From NCEH01 sp002257205 (GTDB taxonomy: Bacteria > Pseudomonadota > Alphaproteobacteria > Rhizobiales > Xanthobacteraceae): DNA of 64,000 nucleotides. Made by a program: the position numbers and the translations under genes. Location: assembly GCF_043195105.1 (NCBI RefSeq), contig NZ_JBAFWO010000002.1. The stretch is one strand, 5' to 3'. Each line of letters begins with the position of its first letter. Within the stretch, counting starts at the first letter, position 1. Below the pieces are notes generated by a model. The model did not search any database and was not told where the DNA came from. It saw only the letters and a program-made list of their open reading frames with translations. Shown here one piece after another: positions 1 through 8,416 of this stretch.

Positions 1-2
1 TA

Positions 3-629
3 TCGAAAGCGAGCGAACTCAACGCTTTCCACAGTGTTGATGATAATCCATCGATCGCCCTGTTCGACACCGGCAAGTTCCGCATCGGCGCCGTCGGTCG
101 GATCGACTGGGGGCGGGACGAAGACGATTCGGACCGCCTGAACGGCATCGGCAACCTCGACCCCTCGCTGGAAATCGGTGGTTTCTCCGAATGGTATCCG
201 GTTGACTGGCTACGCCTGCGCGGTGAGTTGCGCTATGGGTTCGGTGGTTATGAGGGATGGGTCGGTGATCTCGGCGCCGACGTGATCGTACCATATGAAA
301 CCTGGCGTTTCGCCATCGGCCCCCGCCTCGCCTTCGGCTCTTCCGCGTTCCAGAATGCTTATTTCGGTGTGACGCCGTTCCAGTCGCTGAGCGCCAATTT
401 TCTCGGCAATCCCTTGACCGTCTATCAGGCCAGCAGCGGCCTGTATTCCTGGGGAGCGACCGCGCAGCTGACCAAGGATTTCGGCAGGGGCTTCACCGCA
501 GGCGTGTTCGGCACCTACGGCCGGCTGGTTGGAGATGCCGCCGATTCGCCTTTGACCCAGAGCGCCAACCAGTTCACCGCAGGGGTTTCGCTCGCCTACA
601 CTTTCAACATCGGCAAGGCTTGGTGGTGA
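3..629 (+). CDS. MipA/OmpV family outer-membrane protein, 5' truncated
   Basis: The reading frame is open from the left edge of the window, so the N-terminus and signal peptide are missing and about 208 codons remain. The C-terminal half shows the MipA/OmpV pattern: a 'GPRL' strand, the 'YFGVTP' motif, a 'LVGDAADSP' segment and a final beta strand 'FTAGVSLAYTFNIG', with alternating polar and hydrophobic residues typical of an outer-membrane barrel. The family is described as MltA-interacting or scaffolding proteins, but its function outside E. coli is mostly unproven. The barrel assignment rests on motif order. The exact role is unknown. Confidence 0.8.
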   Translation, partial: SKASELNAFHSVDDNPSIALFDTGKFRIGAVGRIDWGRDEDDSDRLNGIGNLDPSLEIGGFSEWYPVDWLRLRGELRYGFGGYEGWVGDLGADVIVPYETWRFAIGPRLAFGSSAFQNAYFGVTPFQSLSANFLGNPLTVYQASSGLYSWGATAQLTKDFGRGFTAGVFGTYGRLVGDAADSPLTQSANQFTAGVSLAYTFNIGKAWW

Positions 630-745
630 GCTGTGTCTGACGCCGCGCAGGGCGCAGCGCCTACGTGGCGGTATCAACATATAGCAGGGGAACGGACAGG
701 CCCCGCTTGAGTTTGTTTGCCGAGCGCCGTGGGCGTTGATGGCGG

Positions 746-774
746 TTGTCGTGAGGCGAGGTGGTGGATATAAG
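746..774 (+). promoter_or_regulatory. Probable sigma-70 type promoter of dksA
   Basis: A -35 like TTGTCG (746-751) and a -10 like TATAAG (769-774) are separated by 17 bases, the ideal spacing. The -10 lies about 50 bases before the dksA start codon. The same TATAAG -10 with a 17-base spacer occurs before rpsB in this window, which supports the reading. It was identified by eye only. Confidence 0.5.
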
Positions 775-822
775 CGCGGCGACCCGGTGGGGATCAGCGA
801 CGCTGTATCGAGGACATTGCTG

Positions 823-1239
823 ATGTCGGTCCAAATCGACCAGGACTATCGCCCCCGCGAGGACGAGCCCTTCATGAACGACCGCCAGCGGGAATATTTC
901 CGGCTGAAGCTGTTGGCCTGGAAGGACGATATCCTGCGGGAGGCGCGTGAAACGCTGCAGCACCTTCAAGACGAGAACCAGAATCACCCCGATCTCGCGG
1001 ACCGTGCGTCTTCCGAGACGGATCGTTCGATCGAACTGCGGGCGCGCGATCGCCAGCGGAAGCTGATCTCCAAGATCGATGCCGCCCTGGGGCGAATCGA
1101 GGACGGGAGCTACGGCTATTGCGAGGATACCGGCGAGCCGATTTCGCTGAAACGCCTGGAAGCCCGGCCGATTGCCACGCTATCGGTGGAAGCCCAGGAG
1201 CGACACGAGCGGCGCGAGCGGGTCTATCGCGACGATTGA
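823..1239 (+). CDS. dksA: RNA polymerase-binding transcription factor DksA
   Basis: A 138-residue DksA that acts in the RNA polymerase secondary channel with ppGpp in stringent control. The central coiled coil is evident, and its tip carries the DxxDxA pattern in 'PDLADRA', matching the functional E. coli tip residues. The start at 823 gives the family N-terminus followed by 'EPFMNDRQREYF'; an upstream in-frame start at 736 would add residues unlike the family. The C-terminal globular domain keeps only one cysteine ('YGYCEDTGEP'): the other three zinc ligands of the E. coli protein are replaced. The gene has its own promoter and a terminator at 1299-1325. Confidence 0.95.
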   Translation: MSVQIDQDYRPREDEPFMNDRQREYFRLKLLAWKDDILREARETLQHLQDENQNHPDLADRASSETDRSIELRARDRQRKLISKIDAALGRIEDGSYGYCEDTGEPISLKRLEARPIATLSVEAQERHERRERVYRDD

Positions 1240-1298
1240 GGTTCGCGCGGGCCGGCATGCCGGTTCGCGCGATGCCGCAATCAGAGTTGAACAAAGAT

Positions 1299-1325
1299 AA
1301 AAGCCGGGCCTAGGGCCCGGCTTTT
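1299..1325. terminator. Bidirectional intrinsic terminator between dksA and the FliO-like gene
   Basis: A perfect 12-bp stem (1299-1310 with 1314-1325) closes a 3-base loop and is flanked by A-runs on the left and T-runs on the right. It can therefore stop both dksA and the convergent minus-strand gene ending at 1352. Confidence 0.85.
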
Positions 1326-1351
1326 TCATGCGTGCGGCCGGCAGGGCGCGA

Positions 1352-3553
1352 TCAGCGCGGCCCGGTGCCGCGGCCGAGCAGATTGGCCATTTCGGCTTCC
1401 AGATCCTCGAATGGGTCCTTCTCCGTCGCATCTTCCGTTTTAGGCGGGGCAGGGGCCTTGGAATCCGCCACGGGCTGCGGGAGCGCGGGGTCGATGGAGA
1501 CCATACTGCCGGAATCCAAGGCGAACGGATTGGCCAATTCGCGGGCGAACGCGTCCGGCTGGGGCGCGGCCGGTGGGGTGGCGCGCGGCAGCACCCAACG
1601 GCGCGGTGGAGCGGGCGGCGCGGCCGTGACTGCGGCGGGCGCCGGCGCATTGGACGCGACGGGCTCGACGACGATCGCGGGCGCCGGCGGCGCCATCCTC
1701 ACCTTGAGATCTCTCGGATCGACGGGCCGTGCGCGCACCTCCGGCGCCGGCGGAACCGGCGGGCGTGCCCCGTCGGGCGCAGGGTGGTCCGGTGCGATCG
1801 TGGGAAGATCGGCGGGTTCCACCACGCGGGCCGCCGCCGGGCGGGCCATCACTTCCAGCGCGGCCGGCTCGGCCACGGGTGCGGCGGCGGACGCCTGATC
1901 GGGTGCTTCGGGCCGCTCTCCTTCGGGCCGTGCTTTCATGTTGGCGGTGCGGAATAGCGCCCCAAGCCCTCGCCGTGCCGGCGCAGCTTCCTCCACCGGG
2001 GGCAGCGCGGAACCGGCAGGATCGCCCGGAATCTCAGCCGCATCCGGACCCAGCAGGTCCTCAAGGGTTAGCGCGGGAATGATCTCCGCCGATCTTGCGG
2101 GCGGGGTCTCGAAATCAGATGCCGCGGGCGCGATCACCGGCGGCGGGGCGACCGGCGGAGCGGCGACGGGCTGCACGGTCGGGCGCCCTTGCGCGGATTC
2201 GGCGAGGCGAGGCTCCGCGCGCGGCGCTTCCGTGGTGCGAATGTCCTTGCCGAGCGTGAAGGTCGTTCCGCGACGTGGCACCGGCGCCGGAGCCTCCGCC
2301 CGGGCTGCGGCCGGAACCGGAGCGGACGGAAGCACGGGCGGCGCCACGGGCGTGGCGCGCTCGGCAACCGGCGGTGCCCCGGGCGGCACAATGGGCGATG
2401 CGGGAGGCGGCAGGTCCAGCGTCACTTCGGGCGCTACGGCATTTTCGACTTCGCGCCGCGCTTCCGGCGCGACGCTGACTTGCGGCGCAACACCCGTTGG
2501 CGATGCGGCCTGCGATTTTGTCGCGAGCGCGCCCTCCTGCACCGGTGTGGACGGTGCCGTCGGGGCCACGGATGTAGCGGGTGCCTCAACGGAAGCAGTC
2601 ACGGACGGTGCGGGGCGGGCGGGATCGATGCTCGCCTCGAGCCGCTGCGGCCTCGCGAAGGGTGTGCGCGGTGCTCCAGCATCGGGGCGGCGCGGCGTGT
2701 CGATCGCAGGAGCGGTCCGGTCGGTGGTGCGCCGTGTGGGGAGAGGACGGCGGACTTCGGCTGCGGGGGCATCGCCTTCGAGCACCGGGGCAATGGCGGG
2801 TGCCGGGGTCGGCTCGCGTGCAACGGCCGCCGCCAGGGTGGCGGGCTCGTCCGGCTTGTCAGGGGCTGGAGCGCTGGGCGCGGCGGCGGTTTCCCGAGTG
2901 GCGCTCTCGAGAGTAGGCTTGGCTGCAACGGGCGGACTCAGCGGCCGACGGGGCGACTGGGGATCGCGTGCATAAATGGATTCACGCGGCGCAACGGCCT
3001 CACGCAGGACTTGGGCTTCGCGGGCAACTTGGGCGTCGCGCGGAGCCGGGGCCTCGCGTTGAGGCAAAGTCTCGCGGGAAGGCAGAGCCTCCCGCGGCGT
3101 CATCACTTCGCGGGGCGGCAGGGCTTCTCGGCTTTCGCGCGGCGCAAGGGCTTCGCGCGGTTCGCGGGGCGGCAGCGCCTCACGCGGATCGCGCAGCGGC
3201 ATGGCCTCGCGGGCAGGTTCACGGGCGATGGCCGGCTCCCGCAATACCGCCGGCTCGCGCGCCGGAGCACGGGAGATCGCGGGCTCCACGACAATATCGG
3301 TGGAGCCGCCGACCAGCAGCAGGTGTTCGACCTCATCACGCCGCACCAACACCAGGCGCCGGCGCGGATCTATGGTGACGCTGTCTAGAACCGCGAGACG
3401 CGCCTGGCGGGAGCGCGCCGCGCCGCCTCGGCCTTCGCGCCCGAGGTGGCGTACGATAAACACGGTCAGGCCCAGCAGCACGCCGATCACCAGCAAGGCG
3501 ATGGCCAAGCGCACGGGCAGATCGAGTTGCGCCCCAAACAAATTCTGCAACAT
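1352..3553 (-). CDS. FliO-like membrane protein with very long Pro/Ala-rich and Arg-Glu repeat region
   Basis: A 733-residue protein. Residues about 12-34 form one membrane segment. Residues about 47-90 ('LAVLDSVTIDPRRRLVLVRR' and following) match the FliO/MopB core, which helps assemble the flagellar export gate. Residues about 90-200 carry about 19 Arg-Glu/Asp dipeptides in Pro/Ala-rich repeats, and the remaining ~530 residues are low-complexity Pro/Ala. Classical FliO is only about 100-200 residues. The start at 3553 follows AGAGGA at good spacing; the upstream ATG at 3604 would precede the membrane segment with unrelated residues. No flagellar genes are visible nearby, so a flagellar role is inferred from the core domain alone. 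Confidence 0.7.
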   Translation of the reverse strand: MLQNLFGAQLDLPVRLAIALLVIGVLLGLTVFIVRHLGREGRGGAARSRQARLAVLDSVTIDPRRRLVLVRRDEVEHLLLVGGSTDIVVEPAISRAPAREPAVLREPAIAREPAREAMPLRDPREALPPREPREALAPRESREALPPREVMTPREALPSRETLPQREAPAPRDAQVAREAQVLREAVAPRESIYARDPQSPRRPLSPPVAAKPTLESATRETAAAPSAPAPDKPDEPATLAAAVAREPTPAPAIAPVLEGDAPAAEVRRPLPTRRTTDRTAPAIDTPRRPDAGAPRTPFARPQRLEASIDPARPAPSVTASVEAPATSVAPTAPSTPVQEGALATKSQAASPTGVAPQVSVAPEARREVENAVAPEVTLDLPPPASPIVPPGAPPVAERATPVAPPVLPSAPVPAAARAEAPAPVPRRGTTFTLGKDIRTTEAPRAEPRLAESAQGRPTVQPVAAPPVAPPPVIAPAASDFETPPARSAEIIPALTLEDLLGPDAAEIPGDPAGSALPPVEEAAPARRGLGALFRTANMKARPEGERPEAPDQASAAAPVAEPAALEVMARPAAARVVEPADLPTIAPDHPAPDGARPPVPPAPEVRARPVDPRDLKVRMAPPAPAIVVEPVASNAPAPAAVTAAPPAPPRRWVLPRATPPAAPQPDAFARELANPFALDSGSMVSIDPALPQPVADSKAPAPPKTEDATEKDPFEDLEAEMANLLGRGTGPR

Positions 3554-3786
3554 CGTGTGTCCTCTTCGCTGCCCGTGCGATGTATCACGTCCCAAGCCCG
3601 GCACCCCAGCGCCGTGCGATCGGGCCGGGGGTGCCCGTAGGGTACAACATCAACCGGCGAACCAAGAAATTGTTGACGATCATGGCATGATTTCAACCAA
3701 TGCCGTAACTTTGCGTTAATTTTAGCGGATTCGGAGCGGTTTATGGCCGCAAAGGGCGTTTCTGCGCTCCTTGGAAGGACGACTTC

Positions 3787-6357
3787 ATGAGCACCGACGC
3801 GGGCGATGCGCGCTCGGGTTTTTTGAGCGGGGTGTTCAGCCGCAGGACGTCCGGGCGTGAACGTTTGGTGGTCGGCGGGGCGGCTTTCGCCGGCGGCATC
3901 GTCGTCGCGGCGCTTGAGGGCAGCACGAGCGGCGGCATCACCGCGGTCCTCGCGGGCCTCGCCGCCATCGGCATCTTCGCCGTGGTGAGCGCGACCATGC
4001 GGCTGTGGAGCGGCACCGACAAGCGCAGCGACGAGCTGGTGCAGGCGCTGCTGGCCAATATGAGCGATGCGGCAATCGTGGTGGAAGCCGGAGAGCGCGT
4101 GCTCGCCGTCAACACCGCCTATCTCAATCTCAGTCGCAGCGCGGCCGGCCAGGTTCCGACGCCGGACCGCTTTCTCGGCCGCATCCCCGGTGGGCAGGCC
4201 ATGGTCGGCCTGCTGTTGCGCAGCGCCGCCGACGGCGTCAGGGGTATGCAGATCTTCCCCTTCGATCCCAACCCGGCGGGTCGGCGCTTGGTGGTTTCGG
4301 TGCAGCCGCTCGCCGGTGCGCGGCGCGCCTTGTGGGTGCTGCATCTGGCCGGCGAGACCGTTCCGTCGGTGCCCCTTGCACAGGTGGCCGCAAGCGCCGC
4401 CAACGTCGCTCTCGCCCGTCCACCCGCGGCGCAAGCGACGGATCCGCTGCTGCCGGCCGTGGGCGCCCTCGCGCTTGCTGAAATCTGGGAGCAGGCGCCG
4501 GTCGGAATGGTGCTGCTTTCTTCGGCCGGCGGGCGGCTGGCGAACGGCACTTTCTCCCGCTGGCTGGGCTACGGGCTGGCTGAACTCGGCGCGGGCGTGC
4601 TGCCGTTTGCCGAGCTGGTCGGGCCACGAAGCACCACCATCGCGAAAGCCGCCGTCGAGCGGGGCCAGACCGGTCCGCGCGGGATCGACATGGACTTCGT
4701 GCGCCAGGACGGCTCCATCGCCTCCGGCCGCGTGTGGATCGGCGGACGCGCCGGAGCGGATTGCATCGCCGTCGTGATCCCGCGCGGCGACGCCATGGCC
4801 CTGCCGGCCGTCGCGGAAGGGCAGGCGCTGGAACCGCCGCAGCGCATGTCCGGCGGCTCCGACGCCTCATTCTTCTCGCGCTCGCCGCTCGCCATGGCGA
4901 ATGTCGATGGGGCCGGCGCGGTGCGCGAGGCCAACGGCAGTTTTGCCCGCCTTTTCGCGGGCAGCGACCGCATGCGCGCGGGCACCAAGCTGGAGCAATT
5001 GGTCGCCGAGCGCGACGTTCCGGCGGTGGAAAGCCTCGTGCGCGAGACGCTGTCCGGCCAGGCAAGCGGAGCGCCGGTGGATGTTGGCATCGCGGGGCAA
5101 GGGGGACGCTCGGCGAGGCTCTATGCCGCCAATCTTGGGCCGGGGGGCGCCGGCGCGGCGATCTATGTGGTGGACACCACCGCGCAGCGTGCCCTTGAGG
5201 CGCAGTTCGCCCAATCGCAGAAGATGCAGGCGATCGGGCAGCTCGCCGGCGGCGTGGCGCATGATTTCAACAACGTACTCACCGCCATTCTCGGCTATTG
5301 CGATCTCCTGCTGGCCAATCACCGGCCGAGCGATCCGTCCTTCCCCGACATCATGCAGATCAAGCAGAACGCGAATCGGGCGGCCGGGCTGGTGCGCCAA
5401 CTGCTCGCCTTCTCGCGCCGGCAGACGCTGCGGCCGCAGGTGATCCAGCTCACCGACGTGATTTCCGACCTTTCCATGCTGCTGCGCCGCCTGATGGGCG
5501 AAAGCATCTCGCTGCAAGTGGAACACGGGCGGGAGCTATGGCCGATTCTCGTGGATGTGAACCAGTTCGAGCAGGTGATCGTGAATCTCGCGGTCAATGC
5601 GCGCGATGCCATGCCCTCGGGCGGTGTCGTCACATTGCGCACCCTGAATGTTCCGGCGGCGGCCTGCGCCGCCTACGGCGACGCCAGCAACCTTGCGCCC
5701 GCCGATTATGTGCTGGTCGAAGTGGGCGACACCGGCACCGGCATGCCGCCGGACATATTGGAGAAGATCTTCGAGCCGTTCTTCTCCACCAAGGACGTGG
5801 GCAAGGGCACCGGCCTCGGGCTTTCCACGGTTTACGGCATCGTGAAGCAGACCGGCGGCAGCGTGCTGGCCGCGAGCGAACTGGGCAAGGGCAGCCTGTT
5901 CCGCGTGTTCCTGCCGCGCCATGAGGGGGCGGTCGAGGAGACGCAGGCGCGCCCCGCCGAACCGGAAGCCAAGGTTCCGGACCTGACCGGACAGGCGTCG
6001 GTGCTGCTGGTGGAGGACGAGGACGCGGTGCGCGCCTTCGCCTCCCGCGCCTTGAGCGCGCGCGGCTATCGCGTGGTGGCGGCGGCGAACGGGGCCGAGG
6101 CCCTGGAGGCGATGGACCAGCCCGGCACCAGCTTCGATGTGGTGGTGTCCGATGTCGTGATGCCCGAGATGGATGGGCCGAGCCTCCTGCGCGAACTGCG
6201 GCGCCGCGATCCCGATCTGAAAATCATCTTCATCTCGGGCTATGCGGAGGAGGCGTTCGCCAAGAATCTCCCCGAGGGCGAGCGTTTTGCCTTCCTGCCG
6301 AAGCCGTTCTCGCTGAAGCAATTGGTCGCTGCGGTGAAAGAAGCAACCCGCCCCTGA
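3787..6357 (+). CDS. cckA: Cell-cycle hybrid histidine kinase CckA
   Basis: An 856-residue hybrid kinase that feeds phosphate through ChpT to CtrA, and to CpdR, in alphaproteobacteria. Two membrane segments lie at about residues 24-72, PAS-like sensor domains at about 85-470, then a HisKA domain with phospho-acceptor His492 in 'GGVAHDFNN', an ATPase domain with the N box 'VNLAVNARDAMP' and G boxes 'GDTGTGMP' and 'GKGTGLGLS', and a C-terminal receiver with Asp789 in 'VVSDVVMPEMDG'. The ATG at 3787 follows GGAAGG. The gene is transcribed alone, divergently from the FliO-like gene. The domain order and receiver sequence are diagnostic of CckA. Confidence 0.93.
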   Translation: MSTDAGDARSGFLSGVFSRRTSGRERLVVGGAAFAGGIVVAALEGSTSGGITAVLAGLAAIGIFAVVSATMRLWSGTDKRSDELVQALLANMSDAAIVVEAGERVLAVNTAYLNLSRSAAGQVPTPDRFLGRIPGGQAMVGLLLRSAADGVRGMQIFPFDPNPAGRRLVVSVQPLAGARRALWVLHLAGETVPSVPLAQVAASAANVALARPPAAQATDPLLPAVGALALAEIWEQAPVGMVLLSSAGGRLANGTFSRWLGYGLAELGAGVLPFAELVGPRSTTIAKAAVERGQTGPRGIDMDFVRQDGSIASGRVWIGGRAGADCIAVVIPRGDAMALPAVAEGQALEPPQRMSGGSDASFFSRSPLAMANVDGAGAVREANGSFARLFAGSDRMRAGTKLEQLVAERDVPAVESLVRETLSGQASGAPVDVGIAGQGGRSARLYAANLGPGGAGAAIYVVDTTAQRALEAQFAQSQKMQAIGQLAGGVAHDFNNVLTAILGYCDLLLANHRPSDPSFPDIMQIKQNANRAAGLVRQLLAFSRRQTLRPQVIQLTDVISDLSMLLRRLMGESISLQVEHGRELWPILVDVNQFEQVIVNLAVNARDAMPSGGVVTLRTLNVPAAACAAYGDASNLAPADYVLVEVGDTGTGMPPDILEKIFEPFFSTKDVGKGTGLGLSTVYGIVKQTGGSVLAASELGKGSLFRVFLPRHEGAVEETQARPAEPEAKVPDLTGQASVLLVEDEDAVRAFASRALSARGYRVVAAANGAEALEAMDQPGTSFDVVVSDVVMPEMDGPSLLRELRRRDPDLKIIFISGYAEEAFAKNLPEGERFAFLPKPFSLKQLVAAVKEATRP

Positions 6358-6805
6358 GGACGCAGATACCTCGCCGAGGCCTCTCCTCTGTCAAACTGTC
6401 GCAGCTTCACCTTGGCCATGGGGCGAAAGAATATATGTCGCGCTGCGGCATGTCGGCGGGCGTGGCGGTGTTGCACTGCAAGCGGGCGTGAGCGCGAAGA
6501 AGCCGTAAGGGTCCGCCGACCCAGGCCGGATGATGGGGTAAGTGGCGCATTTTCAGTCGCCGCAACGGGCTTCAAGCGCGGTGGTGAAAATCGACATCCT
6601 ACAAAAATTCGCGTGGCATTTGCGAGATATGGCACCTGTCGCACCGGCAGCTCAGCAAGTTTGGGCTGTTCTGCGCTTGAAGGGCAAGGTCGCACTTGCC
6701 ACCCATCTGGCGCTGCGATAAGCCTCGCTCGTTTCGAACTCCTCCAACCGAGGCCGGCGCGGTAACGCTTCAAGCGGATCGCCCATGCGCCCCAAGGTGC
6801 GGATC
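6358..6805 (+). promoter_or_regulatory. Long upstream region of the nuo operon, with an inverted repeat
   Basis: No convincing gene lies in these 448 bases. A 117-codon open frame inside has no family resemblance and a Cys/Arg-rich composition typical of spurious frames. An inverted repeat GGCAAG-N6-CTTGCC sits at 6683-6700. It overlaps a weak promoter candidate, TTGCCA (6696-6701) and GATAAG (6717-6722), whose spacing of 15 is short. This is the likely control region of the nuo operon, but the promoter itself is uncertain. Confidence 0.35.
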
Positions 6806-7171
6806 ATGAACCTGCTGCTCCAGGATTATCTCCCGGTCGTCATCTTCATCGGGGTCTCGGTGGTGATCGGCCTTGCTCTGCTCATCTCGCCGTTCATCGT
6901 GGCGTACAGCAGCCCGGATCCGGAGAAGCTTTCAGCCTATGAATGCGGCTTCAATGCGTTCGACGATGCGCGCATGACGTTTGACGTGCGCTTCTATCTC
7001 GTCTCCATCCTCTTCATCATCTTCGATCTGGAAGTGGCCTTCCTGTTCCCCTGGGCGATCTCGTTCGGCGGCCTCGGCGATCTCGGCTTCTGGTCCATGA
7101 TGATCTTCCTCGGCGTGCTGACCGTCGGGTTCATCTACGAATGGCGCAAGGGAGCACTCGAATGGGATTGA
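6806..7171 (+). CDS. nuoA: NADH-quinone oxidoreductase subunit A
   Basis: A 121-residue inner-membrane subunit of respiratory complex I with three membrane helices. It has the conserved 'YECGF' loop, 'FDVRFYLVSILFIIFDLEVAFLFPW' core residues and a C-terminal 'EWRKGALEWD'. The start at 6806 (after AAGGTG) gives the family N-terminus; the in-frame ATG at 6785 would add seven charged residues. It is first in the nuo operon, and its end overlaps nuoB by 10 bases. Confidence 0.95.
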   Translation: MNLLLQDYLPVVIFIGVSVVIGLALLISPFIVAYSSPDPEKLSAYECGFNAFDDARMTFDVRFYLVSILFIIFDLEVAFLFPWAISFGGLGDLGFWSMMIFLGVLTVGFIYEWRKGALEWD

Positions 7172-7746
7172 CCCCTTCTGCGACGAAGCCGCTGGTGGCC
7201 CAGGCGCCGCGCGGCCTCGTCGATCCCAATACCGGCCGTCCCGTCGGCTCGGACGATCCCTTCTTCCAGGAGATCAATTCCGAACTCGCGGACCGCGGCT
7301 TCCTGATGACCAATGTCGACGACCTCATTACCTGGGCGCGCACCGGCTCGCTCATGTGGATGACCTTCGGCCTTGCGTGCTGCGCTGTGGAGATGATGCA
7401 GGTTTCCATGCCGCGCTACGACGTGGAGCGTTTCGGCTTCGCGCCGCGCGCCTCTCCGCGCCAGTCGGATGTGATGATCGTTGCCGGCACGCTGACCAAT
7501 AAGATGGCGCCCGCGCTCCGCAAGGTCTACGACCAGATGCCGGAGCCGCGTTACGTGATCTCCATGGGCAGCTGCGCCAATGGCGGCGGCTATTATCATT
7601 ATTCCTATGCCGTGGTGCGCGGCTGCGATCGGATCGTGCCCGTGGACATCTATGTCCCCGGCTGCCCGCCCACCGCGGAAGCGTTGCTCTACGGCGTTCT
7701 TCTTCTCCAGAAGAAGATTCGCCGCATCGGAACCATCGAACGCTGA
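7162..7746 (+). CDS. nuoB: NADH-quinone oxidoreductase subunit B
   Basis: A 194-residue peripheral subunit that holds iron-sulfur cluster N2, the last cluster before quinone. Ligand cysteines are visible in 'GLACCAVEMM', 'GSCANGGGYY' and 'PGCPPT'. The start at 7162 lies inside the end of nuoA and follows GGGAG, which suggests translational coupling; the frame also opens at 7141 without family support. Confidence 0.95.
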   Translation: MGLTPSATKPLVAQAPRGLVDPNTGRPVGSDDPFFQEINSELADRGFLMTNVDDLITWARTGSLMWMTFGLACCAVEMMQVSMPRYDVERFGFAPRASPRQSDVMIVAGTLTNKMAPALRKVYDQMPEPRYVISMGSCANGGGYYHYSYAVVRGCDRIVPVDIYVPGCPPTAEALLYGVLLLQKKIRRIGTIER

Positions 7747-7778
7747 ATCGCTGAACGCACGGCGACGGGAAGAGGCAG

Positions 7779-8405
7779 ATGGACGAGACCTTGAAGGACC
7801 TCGCGGTTCACATATCCGGCGCGCTCGGCGAAGCGATCCGCGCGACGCATATGGCGTTCGGCGAATTGACCCTTGAAGTGGAGGGGGCGCAGATCGTGAA
7901 GGTCACGACCTTCCTGCGCGACGACCCGGCGTGCCTGTTTCACGGCATCGTGGATGTGTGCGGCGTGGATTACCCGGCCCGCGAGCTGCGATTCGACGTC
8001 GTCTACCATCTGCTTTCGCTGAAGCACAATATGCGGATCCGCCTGAAGGTGCAGACCGACGAGGCCACGCCCGTGCCCTCCATCTGCGGGGTGTTTCCGG
8101 GCGCCAATTGGTTCGAGCGGGAGGCCTACGACATGTATGGCATTCTGTTCATCGGCCATCCCGAACTGCGCCGTCTGCTGACCGACTATGGGTTCGACGG
8201 CTATCCCTTGCGCAAGGACTTTCCGCTCACGGGCTTCGTCGAGGTGCGCTATGACGACGAGGCCAAGCGCGTGATTTATGAGCCGGTCCGGCTTCCGCAG
8301 GAATTCCGCAACTTCGACTTCCTCTCCCCGTGGGAGGGTGTCGAATATGTTCTGCCCGGCGACGAAAAGGCTGCCTCGCAGCCCGGCGCCCCCAAGGCGA
8401 GCTGA
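7779..8405 (+). CDS. nuoC: NADH-quinone oxidoreductase subunit C
   Basis: A 208-residue connecting subunit of complex I, equivalent to the mitochondrial 30-kDa subunit. The signature 'EREAYDMYGILFIGHPELRRLLTDYGF' region is present, followed by 'GYPLRKDFPL'. It is a separate gene here, as in other alphaproteobacteria, rather than fused to nuoD as in E. coli. The ATG follows AAGAGG, and nuoD begins 11 bases after the stop. Confidence 0.95.
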   Translation: MDETLKDLAVHISGALGEAIRATHMAFGELTLEVEGAQIVKVTTFLRDDPACLFHGIVDVCGVDYPARELRFDVVYHLLSLKHNMRIRLKVQTDEATPVPSICGVFPGANWFEREAYDMYGILFIGHPELRRLLTDYGFDGYPLRKDFPLTGFVEVRYDDEAKRVIYEPVRLPQEFRNFDFLSPWEGVEYVLPGDEKAASQPGAPKAS

Positions 8406-8416
8406 AGGAGCGCCCC

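Noticed and set aside
1938..2975. Plus-strand Gly/Ser/Ala-rich frame opposite the FliO-like repeat region
   Set aside because: It mirrors the low-complexity repeats of the minus-strand gene. It has no ribosome site, signal peptide or conserved motif.
3705..3725. CtrA-type TTAA elements upstream of cckA
   Set aside because: Only a half-site-like GTTAA is present; the second TTAA at seven bases is missing.
6613..6640. Sigma-54-like TGGCA/TTGC segments upstream of nuoA
   Set aside because: TGGCAT-TTGCG and TGGCAC elements occur, but none has the -24/-12 spacing with both GG and GC dinucleotides in place.
6412..6765. 117-codon frame upstream of nuoA
   Set aside because: Cys/Arg-rich composition, no ribosome site, no family; the region behaves like a control region.
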